A stretch of DNA of 64,000 bases, from the NCBI RefSeq assembly GCF_019239235.1, contig NZ_JAAZTS010000005.1, positions 103,408 through 167,407 on the forward strand. Reading direction: 5' to 3'. This DNA is from Caecibacteroides pullorum. Lineage in GTDB: Bacteria; Bacteroidota; Bacteroidia; Bacteroidales; Bacteroidaceae. The number at the start of each line of letters is the position of its first letter. Positions within the stretch are counted from its first letter, which is position 1. The notes beneath the pieces were generated by a model that made no database searches, was not told where the DNA came from, and saw nothing but the letters and a program-made list of their open reading frames with translations. A program made the position numbers and the translations under genes. Positions 47,201 through 55,904 of this stretch are shown one piece after another.

Positions 47201-47583
47201 TAATAAAGTTGTAAAGAGTAACAATTCAAAAAGATTCCACTACGCCATTTCGCACGCTTCCACAAGTCATTTGGATATTTTGGATCTGATGCCATCCAAA
47301 AACAGTTTAAATCGCTCAAGCGATCCCCTTCATTCTCAACAACAACACAGGCATCATATTCGATGGCAACCTTTCCACTCATCTTTTCTTTACGCCATAA
47401 GGTGAGCCCCTTAGGTGCAACAATCTCAGCTGTATCACCACGGAACGCCACGCTATAATCAGGCGATTCAGATTCTATCTTCCAATATTTCGAAAATTCT
47501 TTTTTATTCAGTCCTGAAACATTTTGCGCTTTTACTTCTAACGCAACTGTTAATAATAAAAAGAATATCCAAATGTTTCTCAT
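44299..47583 (-). CDS. DUF6250 + PcRGLX/YetA-like (PL26-type) exo-rhamnogalacturonan lyase family protein
   Basis: A 1094-residue exported protein. The N-terminal part (about 20-225) is a LamG-like DUF6250 module (LTLWRKEKMSGKVAIEYDAC, GIFLNCYSLQLYYLGYGGNH, ANHWYHIKITNENNRVSYYI-DGKRLVDF). The rest matches the RIFT-barrel and (alpha/alpha) barrel plan of the fungal exo-rhamnogalacturonan lyase PcRGLX and of YetA: VSFGVPFDEGYVQSGTSWQL, WPLAYWPDGSVKWLGVAGVV, FVVRLYFYAGSEQVKMVHSI, YGFWNYGDVMHAYDPVRHTW, NVSHWGCGAKEARISQAVWN. Length and order suggest a saccharide-binding module fused to an exo-acting enzyme. The activity is inferred from family and PUL; the N-terminal module has no known ligand. 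Confidence 0.75.
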   Translation of the reverse strand: MRNIWIFFLLLTVALEVKAQNVSGLNKKEFSKYWKIESESPDYSVAFRGDTAEIVAPKGLTLWRKEKMSGKVAIEYDACVVVENEGDRLSDLNCFWMASDPKYPNDLWKRAKWRSGIFLNCYSLQLYYLGYGGNHNSTTRFRRYDGNEAGVADAKARPAILKEYKDKEHLLEANHWYHIKITNENNRVSYYIDGKRLVDFRDANPLTEGWFGFRTTLSRTRITNFRYTCEPLQGSEVALHWIGGEPAQTKTVSFGVPFDEGYVQSGTSWQLLSGKGNKEIEIDTWPLAYWPDGSVKWLGVAGVVPASAGKLTLSKMEGKRKGKKSVEQNRIQVNETTQDIRIETGVLSAYIPRKGECLIDSLVYRGIKVGSSGRLVCITQSKPVLETTSQIAFVNYVSEVKSVSVERAGNVRAVVKLEGMHRSKDGREWLPFVVRLYFYAGSEQVKMVHSIVFDGDEKKDFIRALGVRFTVPMREALYNRHVAFSCADGGVWSEPIQPLVGRRVLSLSKDKNKNVPLLQQQQMEGKRIPEYDKFDSYNQNLIDNWASWDGYRLSQLTADAFSIRKRANSDNPWIGTFSGTRSNGYAFLGDVSGGLGLCLHDFWQSYPSSIEVAGAKTEEATITAWLWSPDSEPMDLRHYDNIAHDLNASYEDVQEGLSTPYGIARTTTLTLLPQGGYTGKADFARAAEQFSSPGVLMPVPEYLHARRAFGVWSLPDRTTDFRAKIEDRLASYVEFYKKAIEQNKWYGFWNYGDVMHAYDPVRHTWRYDIGGFAWDNTELASNMWLWYNFLRTGRADLWQMAEAMTRHTAEVDVYHIGPNAGLGSRHNVSHWGCGAKEARISQAVWNRFYYYLTTDERCGDLMAEVKDAEQKLYTLDPMRLAQPREQYPCTASARLRIGPDWLAYAGNWMTEWERTGNEAYRDKIIAGMKSIAALPSRAFTGPLALGFDPATGIITSECDPKLQTTNHLMTIMGGFEVMNEMLQMIDLPEWTETWLDLAANYKQKSWELRHNRFRISRLHAYAAYYLRDIQKAKEAWDDLCADVPSVEKDGLNVETILPPYVPSRLDECKYISTNDAATWSLDAIYMQEVIPWSE

Positions 47584-47611
47584 GCGAATTATGACTAAAG
47601 GAGTTATACAA

Positions 47612-49252
47612 TTATTTTATATAATTCTTCAACGGACAATCTGTTTGTTTCACCCCGTCTACAATACTTTGAGCATTCAATCGGGCCCCCTTCAAAGAAG
47701 TATGGGTATGATCACGTTTAAAATACTCCCCAACAACACGCAATCCTTCATTGAAACCCATATCTTGCAACTTATCTGCCGTAATTTTATTTAAGTCAAT
47801 AAACCAAGCACCGGCTTTCTCAGCAGCCTGACGAGTCCATGCGCCAAATGAATTGGTATTACGTTCGATCTGGCCATTATCCCATTTGTTTCGAGGCGTG
47901 TGACTCAACACTATAGGATAAGCCCCCTTCTCCTTAACATCCATAATAAACTTACGCAAATACCAACCAAAAGTATAAATGACCTTATACTTGCCAGTCG
48001 CTTCCATTAGAAACACCTTGCTTTCATCGCCTGCTCCTGGCAATTCTGCTCGCGCTTTGCCAATATTAATATCACCTGCATCATTGTGTCCGAACTGTAT
48101 CAATACAAAATCACCCGGCTGAAGTGCATTGTACACTTTATCCCAACGTCCTTCATCCAAATATGTCCGGGCACTACGTCCAGCCATGGCATGGTTTTCC
48201 ACTGATATACGAGTTGTGTCCATAAACTCTGCTATCACACTTCCCCAACCCCACATGCCGTCACCTTTGTCTTCATTACGTACCGTACTATCACCAATGG
48301 TAAAGAGCACTGGACATCCTTTCTTACGCGTAGCACCTGTAACTGTATCCTTTTCTATAGGTTTCAGATACTTAGCCAAGGCCAATTTTTTATAATTACG
48401 GATACCTTCGGCAGCAGAAGCGGCATTCACACGAGCACCAAACTCACTGGTGTGAATTCTATCCAGATAGAACATACATTTCACCTTTTCTTTTCCGAAT
48501 GTCTCAAATTTGCGTGCCGTAATTTCATTGAGATCAATAAAAGGAACATGTTCCTTTTTAGCAACTTGTTTTGCCCACAAGCCAAAAGTCTCATTGACAC
48601 GAGTCACAATAGTACTGTCAGCATCTTCCCAAGCATTACGAGGGGTAAGTGACATCAATATAGGATGAGCTCCACGTTTTTTCACATCACGAATAAATCG
48701 ACGCATATATTCTCCATACGTATATACCGTTTCTTTTACCCCTATTTCTTTAATAGTCACGACCAATGAATCTTTACCGATTCCTGGAATAGAAGCACGG
48801 GCACGACCACTATCGTACGGACCATTATCATTATGTCCCAACTCAATAATCACCCAATCTCCCTTGCGAACACCTTCCAAAACTTCCGGCCAAAGGCGGT
48901 TGTAGAACGTACGACTACTGGTGCCACCCAAAGCATGATTTTCCACCGTTATACGGTTCTCATCAAAATACTCATGAGCAAAATATCCCCATCCCCATTG
49001 TCCGTTATTGCCGTTACCCAGGGTGCCTGTACGCATCGTGCTGTTCCCAACCAAAAACAACACGGGATTATTTCCTTTACGACTGGAGCCAGGAACAGGA
49101 CGCGCTGTACGCGCTTTGTTCAAACTATCAAGTGTATTATCTATCACTTGGTTTACGTCCTTCATTGGAGCAGCCACGGGCTTTTGAGCATGAACCTGAA
49201 AAGCCATTGAAAGACCTAAACACAAACCTATAAAAGCGTTATTCTTATTCAT
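47612..49252 (-). CDS. Tandem CE12 rhamnogalacturonan acetylesterase (two SGNH domains)
   Basis: Removes acetyl groups from RG-I galacturonic acid so that lyases can act. The 546-residue exported protein holds two SGNH domains. Domain 1 (about 62-295) has LVGNSTMRTG with Ser71 in place of the usual GDS, NHALGGTSSRTF, IELGHNDNG and DRIHTSEFGA. Domain 2 (about 310-540) has the classic IGDSTVRNE, NHAMAGRSARTY, IQFGHNDAG and DHTHTSLKGA. Each domain keeps Ser, Gly, Asn and His blocks, so both may be active, with different regiospecificity. It is the first gene after an internal TATCTTTG box and heads the tight run down to rhaM. Confidence 0.9.
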   Translation of the reverse strand: MNKNNAFIGLCLGLSMAFQVHAQKPVAAPMKDVNQVIDNTLDSLNKARTARPVPGSSRKGNNPVLFLVGNSTMRTGTLGNGNNGQWGWGYFAHEYFDENRITVENHALGGTSSRTFYNRLWPEVLEGVRKGDWVIIELGHNDNGPYDSGRARASIPGIGKDSLVVTIKEIGVKETVYTYGEYMRRFIRDVKKRGAHPILMSLTPRNAWEDADSTIVTRVNETFGLWAKQVAKKEHVPFIDLNEITARKFETFGKEKVKCMFYLDRIHTSEFGARVNAASAAEGIRNYKKLALAKYLKPIEKDTVTGATRKKGCPVLFTIGDSTVRNEDKGDGMWGWGSVIAEFMDTTRISVENHAMAGRSARTYLDEGRWDKVYNALQPGDFVLIQFGHNDAGDINIGKARAELPGAGDESKVFLMEATGKYKVIYTFGWYLRKFIMDVKEKGAYPIVLSHTPRNKWDNGQIERNTNSFGAWTRQAAEKAGAWFIDLNKITADKLQDMGFNEGLRVVGEYFKRDHTHTSLKGARLNAQSIVDGVKQTDCPLKNYIK

Positions 49253-49276
49253 TATTTGACATTATTTATTTGTTCA

Positions 49277-49284
49277 CAAAGATA
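49277..49284 (-). promoter_or_regulatory. Internal -7 box upstream of the CE12 gene
   Basis: TATCTTTG on the minus strand lies in the 100-base gap between PL11 and CE12, 25 bases before the CE12 start. It suggests that the CE12-to-rhaM block can be transcribed as its own unit. Confidence 0.5.
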
Positions 49285-49352
49285 GCGACACGACTCAAAT
49301 CCCTAAATAGAAATTTATCCATATCCATGTCTTTTTGTCCACACTATCTGAA

Positions 49353-51212
49353 TCAATAGCTTGTATGAGGTGGCTGATTGTAAGCTACATTCTGCCAAGC
49401 AATACTCAAACGATATTGACGATCATTCATCAATGTTATACGTCTATCAACAGCCGGTATAGTCGTTACATAAATTCTCAATTCATTTTGACCCTCCGAA
49501 GCCCAAATCACTTCTTCCCTCCAATCTCCTAAAATATCTCCTGACAAGCAGGGATTACCTTTGGTTCCATTATTCGAAACAACCCCCTCAGCCTTCAATA
49601 ACAGATCTGTAGTTTCCGTTTCCCAGTTCCATTTACTAATTGAGATATGATCCAGCAATTCCACTTGTGGATCAGCATCCCAATAAACTGTAAAATTACA
49701 GGATGAAGGTTTCTTGGGAGTTATTATTTCTCCCGTATCACCTCTACGCAATCCGCCGACATTACACCAGCATTCCGCTCCTTCATATCTAGGATCTATA
49801 TCTGCTGCAACTCCTCTACCTGCATCCCTTCCAAAACCATCTTGCCAGATAATCTCACCTGTAGCACCATCAAACATAGCTACCGCAGGCGTTTTCTGTG
49901 CAATTGCATGCTTCCCTTCATTCTCATGTATGCCAAACACCTGTAATCCGTTCCTGGAGGGTATCAATTTCCCTACATGTAATGCATCTCCATGTCGTAA
50001 GCCTGTAGTATAAAGCCCTTTTCCGTTATGGTCAACAGTCATCGCTCCCACACAAATCTCATCACATCCATCATGATCAAAATCGGCAACACTCACTCCA
50101 TGATTTGCCATACCAGAATAACCTTCAAGCCCAGGCAAAGCACTATCAAAAGTCCAAAGAGGACGCAATACTCCTTTTTCAAAGATCCATGCTACGACAA
50201 CTGTCCGTCCATACCATCCTCTAATCATAACTGGAGAAGGCGTCTTACCATCCAATAACGCCACACAAGCTGAGAAGCGATCAGAACGACCACCTGTATT
50301 ATCATTTCCACAGTTACCTCCGACACCACCCCAGCCATCCAACGGATAACGGGTCGGTATATATTCCTGAGTATCGATCGCACGACCGGTCATTCCATCG
50401 AACATGGTCAGATATTCAGGCCCATCCACAATTTTTCCGTAAGTAGGAGATTGTTTATCCCACGTACGCCAGTCTGCATCGGCATCGCCCAAGATACGTC
50501 CTTCTCCATCTACCGTGCCATCAGCCGTCTTGCAACAAAGTTCCGTTTTTCCATCTCCATCAAAATCGAATACCAGGAAGTTCGTTGTCGCAGCACCTGA
50601 ACGAATATTAGGGCCAAGGTCTATACGCCACAATCTTTTTCCACTCAATTTATATGCGTCAAGATATGTGTTACCGGCAAATCCACGTTGTGGAGGATTC
50701 TTGGCGTTCGACGGATTCCATTTCAAAACGATTTCATATTCTCCATCACCGTCCAAATCGCCCACACTGGCATCGTTAGCCATATAGCTATAAGACGTCC
50801 CAGCCACTTCGTTTGCTTCAGGCCGATCAATAGGTACAGATAAATAAGGTTGCCGAGGTTGATTTTTGGAATGGGACCAAGATGCCACTTCACGTCCATT
50901 CAGGCGCAAAGACCAACGATTGTCTGCACTCCAATCCACTTCCCGATCCAGAAAATCGGTTGTTTTCTGGATCGGTGTCTGATTCAACTTGATTTCATTT
51001 CCACCATTACTTTGCCGATACACATCGAAAGCGATGTCTTTTTCGTCTTCATAAAGCATCCTCCAACTTAAATACATTCCTTGCTCTGAAGGTATTCCGA
51101 CCAAACCTCTGGACAGATGTTCACCCAGATATGGTTGAGCACACAAAAACAAGGGAAGGAAGCATCCTAAGAGACTACAGACGCATGCAATGAGAACCTT
51201 TAAAGAAGCCAT
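49353..51212 (-). CDS. PL11 rhamnogalacturonan lyase (second copy)
   Basis: A 619-residue exported PL11 with a signal peptide (VLIACVCSLLGCFLPLFLCA). It has the same propeller plan as the copy at 40003-41898: GLVGIPSEQGMYLSWRMLYE at the N-terminus, ASVGDLDGDGEYEIVLKWNP, VFDFDGDGKTELCCKTADGT, VADFDHDGCDEICVGAMTVD and the end RQYRLSIAWQNVAYNQPPHT-SY. It stops at that point, whereas the other copy has about 15 more residues. Its start codon follows the stop of the GH2 gene by two bases, so translation is probably coupled. Endo or exo action cannot be told from sequence. Confidence 0.94.
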   Translation of the reverse strand: MASLKVLIACVCSLLGCFLPLFLCAQPYLGEHLSRGLVGIPSEQGMYLSWRMLYEDEKDIAFDVYRQSNGGNEIKLNQTPIQKTTDFLDREVDWSADNRWSLRLNGREVASWSHSKNQPRQPYLSVPIDRPEANEVAGTSYSYMANDASVGDLDGDGEYEIVLKWNPSNAKNPPQRGFAGNTYLDAYKLSGKRLWRIDLGPNIRSGAATTNFLVFDFDGDGKTELCCKTADGTVDGEGRILGDADADWRTWDKQSPTYGKIVDGPEYLTMFDGMTGRAIDTQEYIPTRYPLDGWGGVGGNCGNDNTGGRSDRFSACVALLDGKTPSPVMIRGWYGRTVVVAWIFEKGVLRPLWTFDSALPGLEGYSGMANHGVSVADFDHDGCDEICVGAMTVDHNGKGLYTTGLRHGDALHVGKLIPSRNGLQVFGIHENEGKHAIAQKTPAVAMFDGATGEIIWQDGFGRDAGRGVAADIDPRYEGAECWCNVGGLRRGDTGEIITPKKPSSCNFTVYWDADPQVELLDHISISKWNWETETTDLLLKAEGVVSNNGTKGNPCLSGDILGDWREEVIWASEGQNELRIYVTTIPAVDRRITLMNDRQYRLSIAWQNVAYNQPPHTSY

Positions 51213-51214
51213 AT

Positions 51215-54200
51215 TTACTGTCGCAAATTTTCTTTAAATTCAATCTCCACAATACGCAATTCATGGTTGGTCTTGTCACCATTTTTCGCCTTGAACAGAT
51301 CCAATTCACCAGCGGCAGGAGCTGCCACTTCTACGATCTGGCCAAACTCGTCTCCTTCCTTGCTGGCTCCTTTCAAACGAATGGTTATTTCATCGGTCAA
51401 CACAGGCTTCACATTAAGGTGTACGTATCCCAAACTTTTCTCTGTCTCACCACTCCATATTAATTCCTTGCCAGCATAGATTTCCAACGGATAACTACGC
51501 ATGCGCCAACCTGTCAGCTTCATACAGATTTCGTCGATGCGTGCCGCACGTTCCAGACGATAAGTGATCCAAGCCGTCTGCAAACGGCCGTCGTTCGACC
51601 ATTCGCTTAACTCATTGTCATCAAAACTATTACCAGCCTTGTCTGCATTGGCTCCTGCCGTAGCCGAGAGGATGCCCGCATCTACCTTTGTCACGACATA
51701 AGAAGGAGTAAGCGGAGTCTCCCCACGCGTCAGCCTTCCCTCCAGCTCATCGCCGGGGATGTAGCGGCTCAGGCCCTGTTCCACCTCAACCGGCAGGGTT
51801 GTCAGTTGGATTTCGGCGGGTTTCAATCCGTCGGCCACAGCCTTTATGCGGACGGTGCCGGCCTGCACAAGCGAGCGAATCAAAGCACGATTGATGCCAC
51901 ATTCGACCGGCAGGTCTTTAGATAAGATATAGTTATCGGGGCCTTGTGCGATACCGCCACGCCACTCGGCCGGACCTTCCAGCTCGAAATGGATCTTATT
52001 GTTGGCCAAGGGGCAACGCAAACCGTCCTTATCGGTCACTTCCACCTGCAAGAGCACCATATCAGCACCATCGGCCTTCCAACCTTTCGGGTTTTGAATG
52101 ACACTCAGCTTGATTTGCTCCGGTCGGCCAGCAGTCTGCAGCTGGGCACGGCAGCATTCTTTGCCATTCTCATCATACCCCACAGCTTCGAGCTTACCCG
52201 GTTCGAACGCAACACGATCGAATGTATAGAGGAAACGATACTTTTGCTCACCACGTCCCAATGATTTCCCGTTCAGGAACAGTTCCACTTGTTCCGTATT
52301 CGAAACGACGTATACAGGTTTTACTACCGTATCGTTGTAATTCCAATGGCCGACGATATGGATACGCGGATTTTCGATGTCCACCCAGCCGTCCCACATC
52401 ACCTGATGAGCAAAGAAAGGATCTTTCGGTATACGCATCGGATCGGTCACGCCGCTACGGCGATAGTTCTCCACACCGCGATAGTGCGTATTGGTATCCG
52501 AAAAAATAATCTTGACACCGCCGGAGCTGACACGATCGCCCGTACCCGGACGCTCCCGCCAATAATCGAACCAGCGGATGATATTTTCGATGGTAAACGA
52601 GTCCTGATTGTGGTTGTAGGCACGGGCATCAACCTTCTTCTGCACCGTATTAGTCATGGCAGAACGGAACGAATCGTTCCCGGCTCCGTTCTTATGATAG
52701 GGATAGGAATATTCGTCCCAATACTTACGCAAGCCTTCGTCACGGCAATATTCCATCGCCCACATCGGATGATGGCTGCTCTTGTTGATGTAGAGCATCT
52801 CGCCGCCATACTCTGCCTCGCGGATGTCCAGCATCTCACGCGAGCCGATGGCACGCCCTCCGTGAGGATCATACTGATCACGCAGGGCTTTCATCTCCAG
52901 CATGTGCTCACGACTGATGGACTCGTTGCCGCATTCATAGAAAATGATGCTCGGATTGTTACGATTGTAAATAATGGCATCGCGCATCAACTCGACACGT
53001 TGTTCCCACTGGCGGCCCTGGCGGTCTTTCTCCGCATCGCCGGCAGGCATGGCCTGCATCAGGCCCACGCGGTCGCACGACTCGATGTCCTGCTTCCAGG
53101 GCGTGATGTGCATCCAGCGCACCAGATTGGCGTTGCCTTCCACCATCAAGCCGTTACTATAGTCGCTCAACCAAGCCGGAACGCTCATGCCCACGCCCGG
53201 CCATTCGTTGCTGGTGCGCTGGGCAAAACCTTTCACCTGAATGACGCGATCATTCAACCAGATCATTCCTTTACCGAAGCGGGTCTTGCGGAAACCTGTC
53301 CGTGTACTGACTTCGTCCACTTTCTCGCCATCCACCCAGAGGCTGGTCTTCACCACGTACAAATAGCCGTAGCCCCAGCTCCAGAAGTGGAGACCGTCTA
53401 CCTCGGACGACGCCTTCAGGACGGTCTGCTCGCCGGGCTTCACGACGACGGAAGCACTCTCGAACGTCTTCAGCAGGCGGCCGTCGCAGTCGATCAGCTC
53501 CGCACGGTAGCTCACTTCCTTCGCCCGACCATACTCGTTCCGCACCTCAGACTCGGCATGGATGACTGCCTTGCGCGACTTCACGCGGATGTCTTCGGCA
53601 TAGATATAAACACCGGTGGTCTTCAGGTTGCTATAGAGAGGTAGCGTCTGATAGAGCTTGTCCGTGACGTGCAGCCAGACGTTCTTCGGAATGCCGCCGT
53701 AGTTGGCATTGAAATTGCGGTCACTCCACTGGTACTTCGTATTAGTGGCGCGCTCCCGGTAATTCCAGTTGTTGTCCACGCGGACGGCCATCACGTTGTC
53801 GCCTCCGTAGCGGATATAGGGGGTCAGGTCGAAACCGACCGCCATCGCACCGTTCTCGTGCAGGCCGAGGTAGTGGCCGTTGACGTAGAAGTCGGCTCCC
53901 TGGCGCACGCCTTCGAACTCGACAAAGACCTTCTTCCCCCGCGAATCGACAGGCAGGCGGAAGTGCTTGCGATACCACACGACGGTGTCGGTCAGCTGCT
54001 CGATGCTGAGCCGGAAAGCCTCGTCTTCATTGAAGGGACGGGGCAGGGTGACCTGTTTCCAGCCCTGGTCGTCAAACCGGACTTCGCGGGCCTGAGGGTC
54101 GTCGCCCACATGGAGCAGCCATTCGGCATTGAAATTATACTTACCGCGGACGTCTTGTCCCACGGCGGGGAGCAAGCATCCGAACAAACCAATCAGAAAG

Positions 54201-54220
54201 ATTCCAAACAATCTATACAT
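51215..54220 (-). CDS. GH2 beta-galactosidase-like enzyme (first of two)
   Basis: A 1001-residue exported GH2 enzyme (signal peptide ending LPAVGQ). The jelly-roll N-domain shows RKHFRLPVDSRGKKVFVEFE and GVRQGADFYVNGHYLGLHEN. The barrel carries the acid/base in IIFYECGNESISRE and a likely nucleophile in HHPMWAMEYCRDEG. A DUF4982-type domain (EQVELFLNGKSLGRGEQKYR) and a further beta domain follow. The C-terminal 150 residues look like a galactose-binding-type module (DDNELSEWSNDGRLQTAWIT). The IGSRE... NKSSHHP stretch between the catalytic sites deviates from classic LacZ. It probably trims side-chain sugars of RG-I; the sugar is not certain. It lies 21 bases downstream of PL22. Confidence 0.87.
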   Translation of the reverse strand: MYRLFGIFLIGLFGCLLPAVGQDVRGKYNFNAEWLLHVGDDPQAREVRFDDQGWKQVTLPRPFNEDEAFRLSIEQLTDTVVWYRKHFRLPVDSRGKKVFVEFEGVRQGADFYVNGHYLGLHENGAMAVGFDLTPYIRYGGDNVMAVRVDNNWNYRERATNTKYQWSDRNFNANYGGIPKNVWLHVTDKLYQTLPLYSNLKTTGVYIYAEDIRVKSRKAVIHAESEVRNEYGRAKEVSYRAELIDCDGRLLKTFESASVVVKPGEQTVLKASSEVDGLHFWSWGYGYLYVVKTSLWVDGEKVDEVSTRTGFRKTRFGKGMIWLNDRVIQVKGFAQRTSNEWPGVGMSVPAWLSDYSNGLMVEGNANLVRWMHITPWKQDIESCDRVGLMQAMPAGDAEKDRQGRQWEQRVELMRDAIIYNRNNPSIIFYECGNESISREHMLEMKALRDQYDPHGGRAIGSREMLDIREAEYGGEMLYINKSSHHPMWAMEYCRDEGLRKYWDEYSYPYHKNGAGNDSFRSAMTNTVQKKVDARAYNHNQDSFTIENIIRWFDYWRERPGTGDRVSSGGVKIIFSDTNTHYRGVENYRRSGVTDPMRIPKDPFFAHQVMWDGWVDIENPRIHIVGHWNYNDTVVKPVYVVSNTEQVELFLNGKSLGRGEQKYRFLYTFDRVAFEPGKLEAVGYDENGKECCRAQLQTAGRPEQIKLSVIQNPKGWKADGADMVLLQVEVTDKDGLRCPLANNKIHFELEGPAEWRGGIAQGPDNYILSKDLPVECGINRALIRSLVQAGTVRIKAVADGLKPAEIQLTTLPVEVEQGLSRYIPGDELEGRLTRGETPLTPSYVVTKVDAGILSATAGANADKAGNSFDDNELSEWSNDGRLQTAWITYRLERAARIDEICMKLTGWRMRSYPLEIYAGKELIWSGETEKSLGYVHLNVKPVLTDEITIRLKGASKEGDEFGQIVEVAAPAAGELDLFKAKNGDKTNHELRIVEIEFKENLRQ

Positions 54221-54241
54221 AGTGTATCAGGTTTTATACGA

Positions 54242-55576
54242 TTATTTATCCAAATTGTCAACTGGCACGTCCACCATCATCAGGTTCAGGCGCTTGCCGT
54301 TCGTGAAGTGGCCCGACTGGAAGAGCACCTTCGTGCCGTCGGGGCTGAAGCTGGGATGGGCGTGGTCGGGACGCATCTTCGTGTCGGACACAAGCCAGTG
54401 GCGTTCGCCCGTACGGACGTCTATCAGCCAGACGTTGCCGCCGAAGGTATCACCTGCCACCCAACGATCGTCGCGGCTAGCGTTGCAGTGCCAGAAGCCG
54501 CGGCCAACGAGCTGGCCGTCGATGGCCTGACGGTCTTTCTCCATTTCCACCTGGCCCAGCAGCTCGACGTCGTCCGTGCGCAGGTTGATGCGCAGGATGC
54601 CGCTGGCCTGCTTACGGAGGCGGGGCTGGAAGCCCAGGATGTTGAAATAAACATAGTCGCGGGAGGCGAACGTCTCGTGCGTCACCCAGTCGAGCGCCGT
54701 CTCGCGGTACAGGGGCTTGAACACGCGGCCGTCGGCGGTGCAGAACCACATGCGCTGGTGGGCATCGCCACCAGTTTCGTTACAGAAGACGATTTCGCCG
54801 GGCGTGAAGCGGCTGGCCTGGATGTGGCCCACCTTGAACTCGGTGTCGATGACCTTCTCCACGCGGCCCGTTTCGAGATTCATCTTACGGATACCACACA
54901 GCGTGGGCTGTATCTTGATGGGCTGGTTGCCCTCGGGACGGAAGGCGTTCTGCTTCATGCGCTCCAGTTCTTCGGGCGTGCCGTCGCGCTCGACGGTGAT
55001 GTAGGCGAAGTCGTCGTTGCAGTCCACGGCGAAGCCGCCGGGACGACCCATTTCTTTTGGGAAGGTACCGATCGTACGCTCGTAATCAGTCGGACGACCT
55101 ACCTTGCCGCGATTGACGTCGGCGAAGAAGCGGTCGAGGTCCATGACGGAGAGCGTCCACTGCCCGTCGCGGCTGCGGCTGATGAACATGCGGTTGGACT
55201 TGCGGGCCAAGTAGACGCCGCCCAGGTCGGTGCCCTCGGTGGCCTGGATGATGCGGCCGGTGGCCACTTCGATGAAGAACATCTGCGTGGGCGTCCAGCG
55301 GCGCGTCTTGCCGTCGGACGTCGTGGTCTGCTGCTCGGGGTCGCCGGCGCGGGTGGAAGAGCGGAATATGAGGTACTTCCCGTCGGACGTCCACATCGGA
55401 TCGGTCTGGTAGAGGAAGCGGTCGTTCTGGAGGGTGTCCGTCAATACAGTAATCGTACGGCCCGTCTGCGCGTCCACGTAGGTTGTCTTTTCGGACGGGG
55501 TGCAGTTGCCGAACTGGGCCGAAGCCGTGCCGCCCAGCAGGGCGCACAATGCGGCGGATAGGAAGAGTCTTTTCAT
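54242..55576 (-). CDS. PL22-like oligogalacturonate lyase, exported
   Basis: A 444-residue beta-propeller enzyme. ATG 55576 gives a signal peptide (MKRLFLSAALCALLGGTASA); the frame is open 25 codons further up without resemblance. Motifs are TDPMWTSDGKYLIFRSSTRA, KVGHIQASRFTPGEIVFCNE, LDWVTHETFASRDYVYFNIL and the metal-binding RPDHAHPSFSPDGTKVLFQS. This set is typical of PL22. The classic family member works in the cytoplasm on digalacturonate, whereas this one carries an export signal and sits among RG-I genes. An activity on unsaturated RG-I oligosaccharides in the periplasm is plausible (inference). The 328-base gap before it has repeats and a TAATTTTG box. Confidence 0.82.
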   Translation of the reverse strand: MKRLFLSAALCALLGGTASAQFGNCTPSEKTTYVDAQTGRTITVLTDTLQNDRFLYQTDPMWTSDGKYLIFRSSTRAGDPEQQTTTSDGKTRRWTPTQMFFIEVATGRIIQATEGTDLGGVYLARKSNRMFISRSRDGQWTLSVMDLDRFFADVNRGKVGRPTDYERTIGTFPKEMGRPGGFAVDCNDDFAYITVERDGTPEELERMKQNAFRPEGNQPIKIQPTLCGIRKMNLETGRVEKVIDTEFKVGHIQASRFTPGEIVFCNETGGDAHQRMWFCTADGRVFKPLYRETALDWVTHETFASRDYVYFNILGFQPRLRKQASGILRINLRTDDVELLGQVEMEKDRQAIDGQLVGRGFWHCNASRDDRWVAGDTFGGNVWLIDVRTGERHWLVSDTKMRPDHAHPSFSPDGTKVLFQSGHFTNGKRLNLMMVDVPVDNLDK

Positions 55577-55904
55577 GGTTTTGAATGTTTTAGTTTGATT
55601 GTGACAGGACAAAATTAGCCCAAATTTCCGGCGGCGGGAATAGAAATTCATCCGTTTCCCATAGTATATCGTTCACGGAAGGACGAAAATGGCCAATTTA
55701 CGGGGCGCGGCACGCGGGCGAAGCGCTTCGGAGGGCCGCCAACAGTCCTCAGCAGGCCGTCGAAGTTGGTGGACGTAGCATTGCAGTCTGCAATGACACT
55801 TCCACCGTGGTGGACAGCATGAAAACATACGTCACAGCCCCATCCACCGTGGTGGACAGGGCTGCGCAGATGGAATTTACGGTATCGACCGCCTCGGCAG
55901 GCCG
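55577..55904. repeat. Intergenic region with palindromes and a 17-base direct repeat
   Basis: No gene is supported. TCCACCGTGGTGGACAG occurs twice (55801-55817 and 55843-55859). CATTGCAG-T-CTGCAATG is a perfect palindrome (55779-55795). A GC-rich stretch (55700-55745) lies in front of these. TAATTTTG on the minus strand (55610-55617) is a possible -7 box for the PL22 gene. It separates GH2 (58799-55905) from PL22 in the direction of transcription. Confidence 0.65.

Noticed and set aside
53669..55561. Long plus-strand open frame (630 codons) opposite the GH2 and PL22 genes
   Set aside because: It lies fully antisense to two well-recognised enzymes in GC-rich DNA, and its translation has no family motif and a biased Val/His/Ala composition. 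The same holds for 52289-53644 and 56784-58076.
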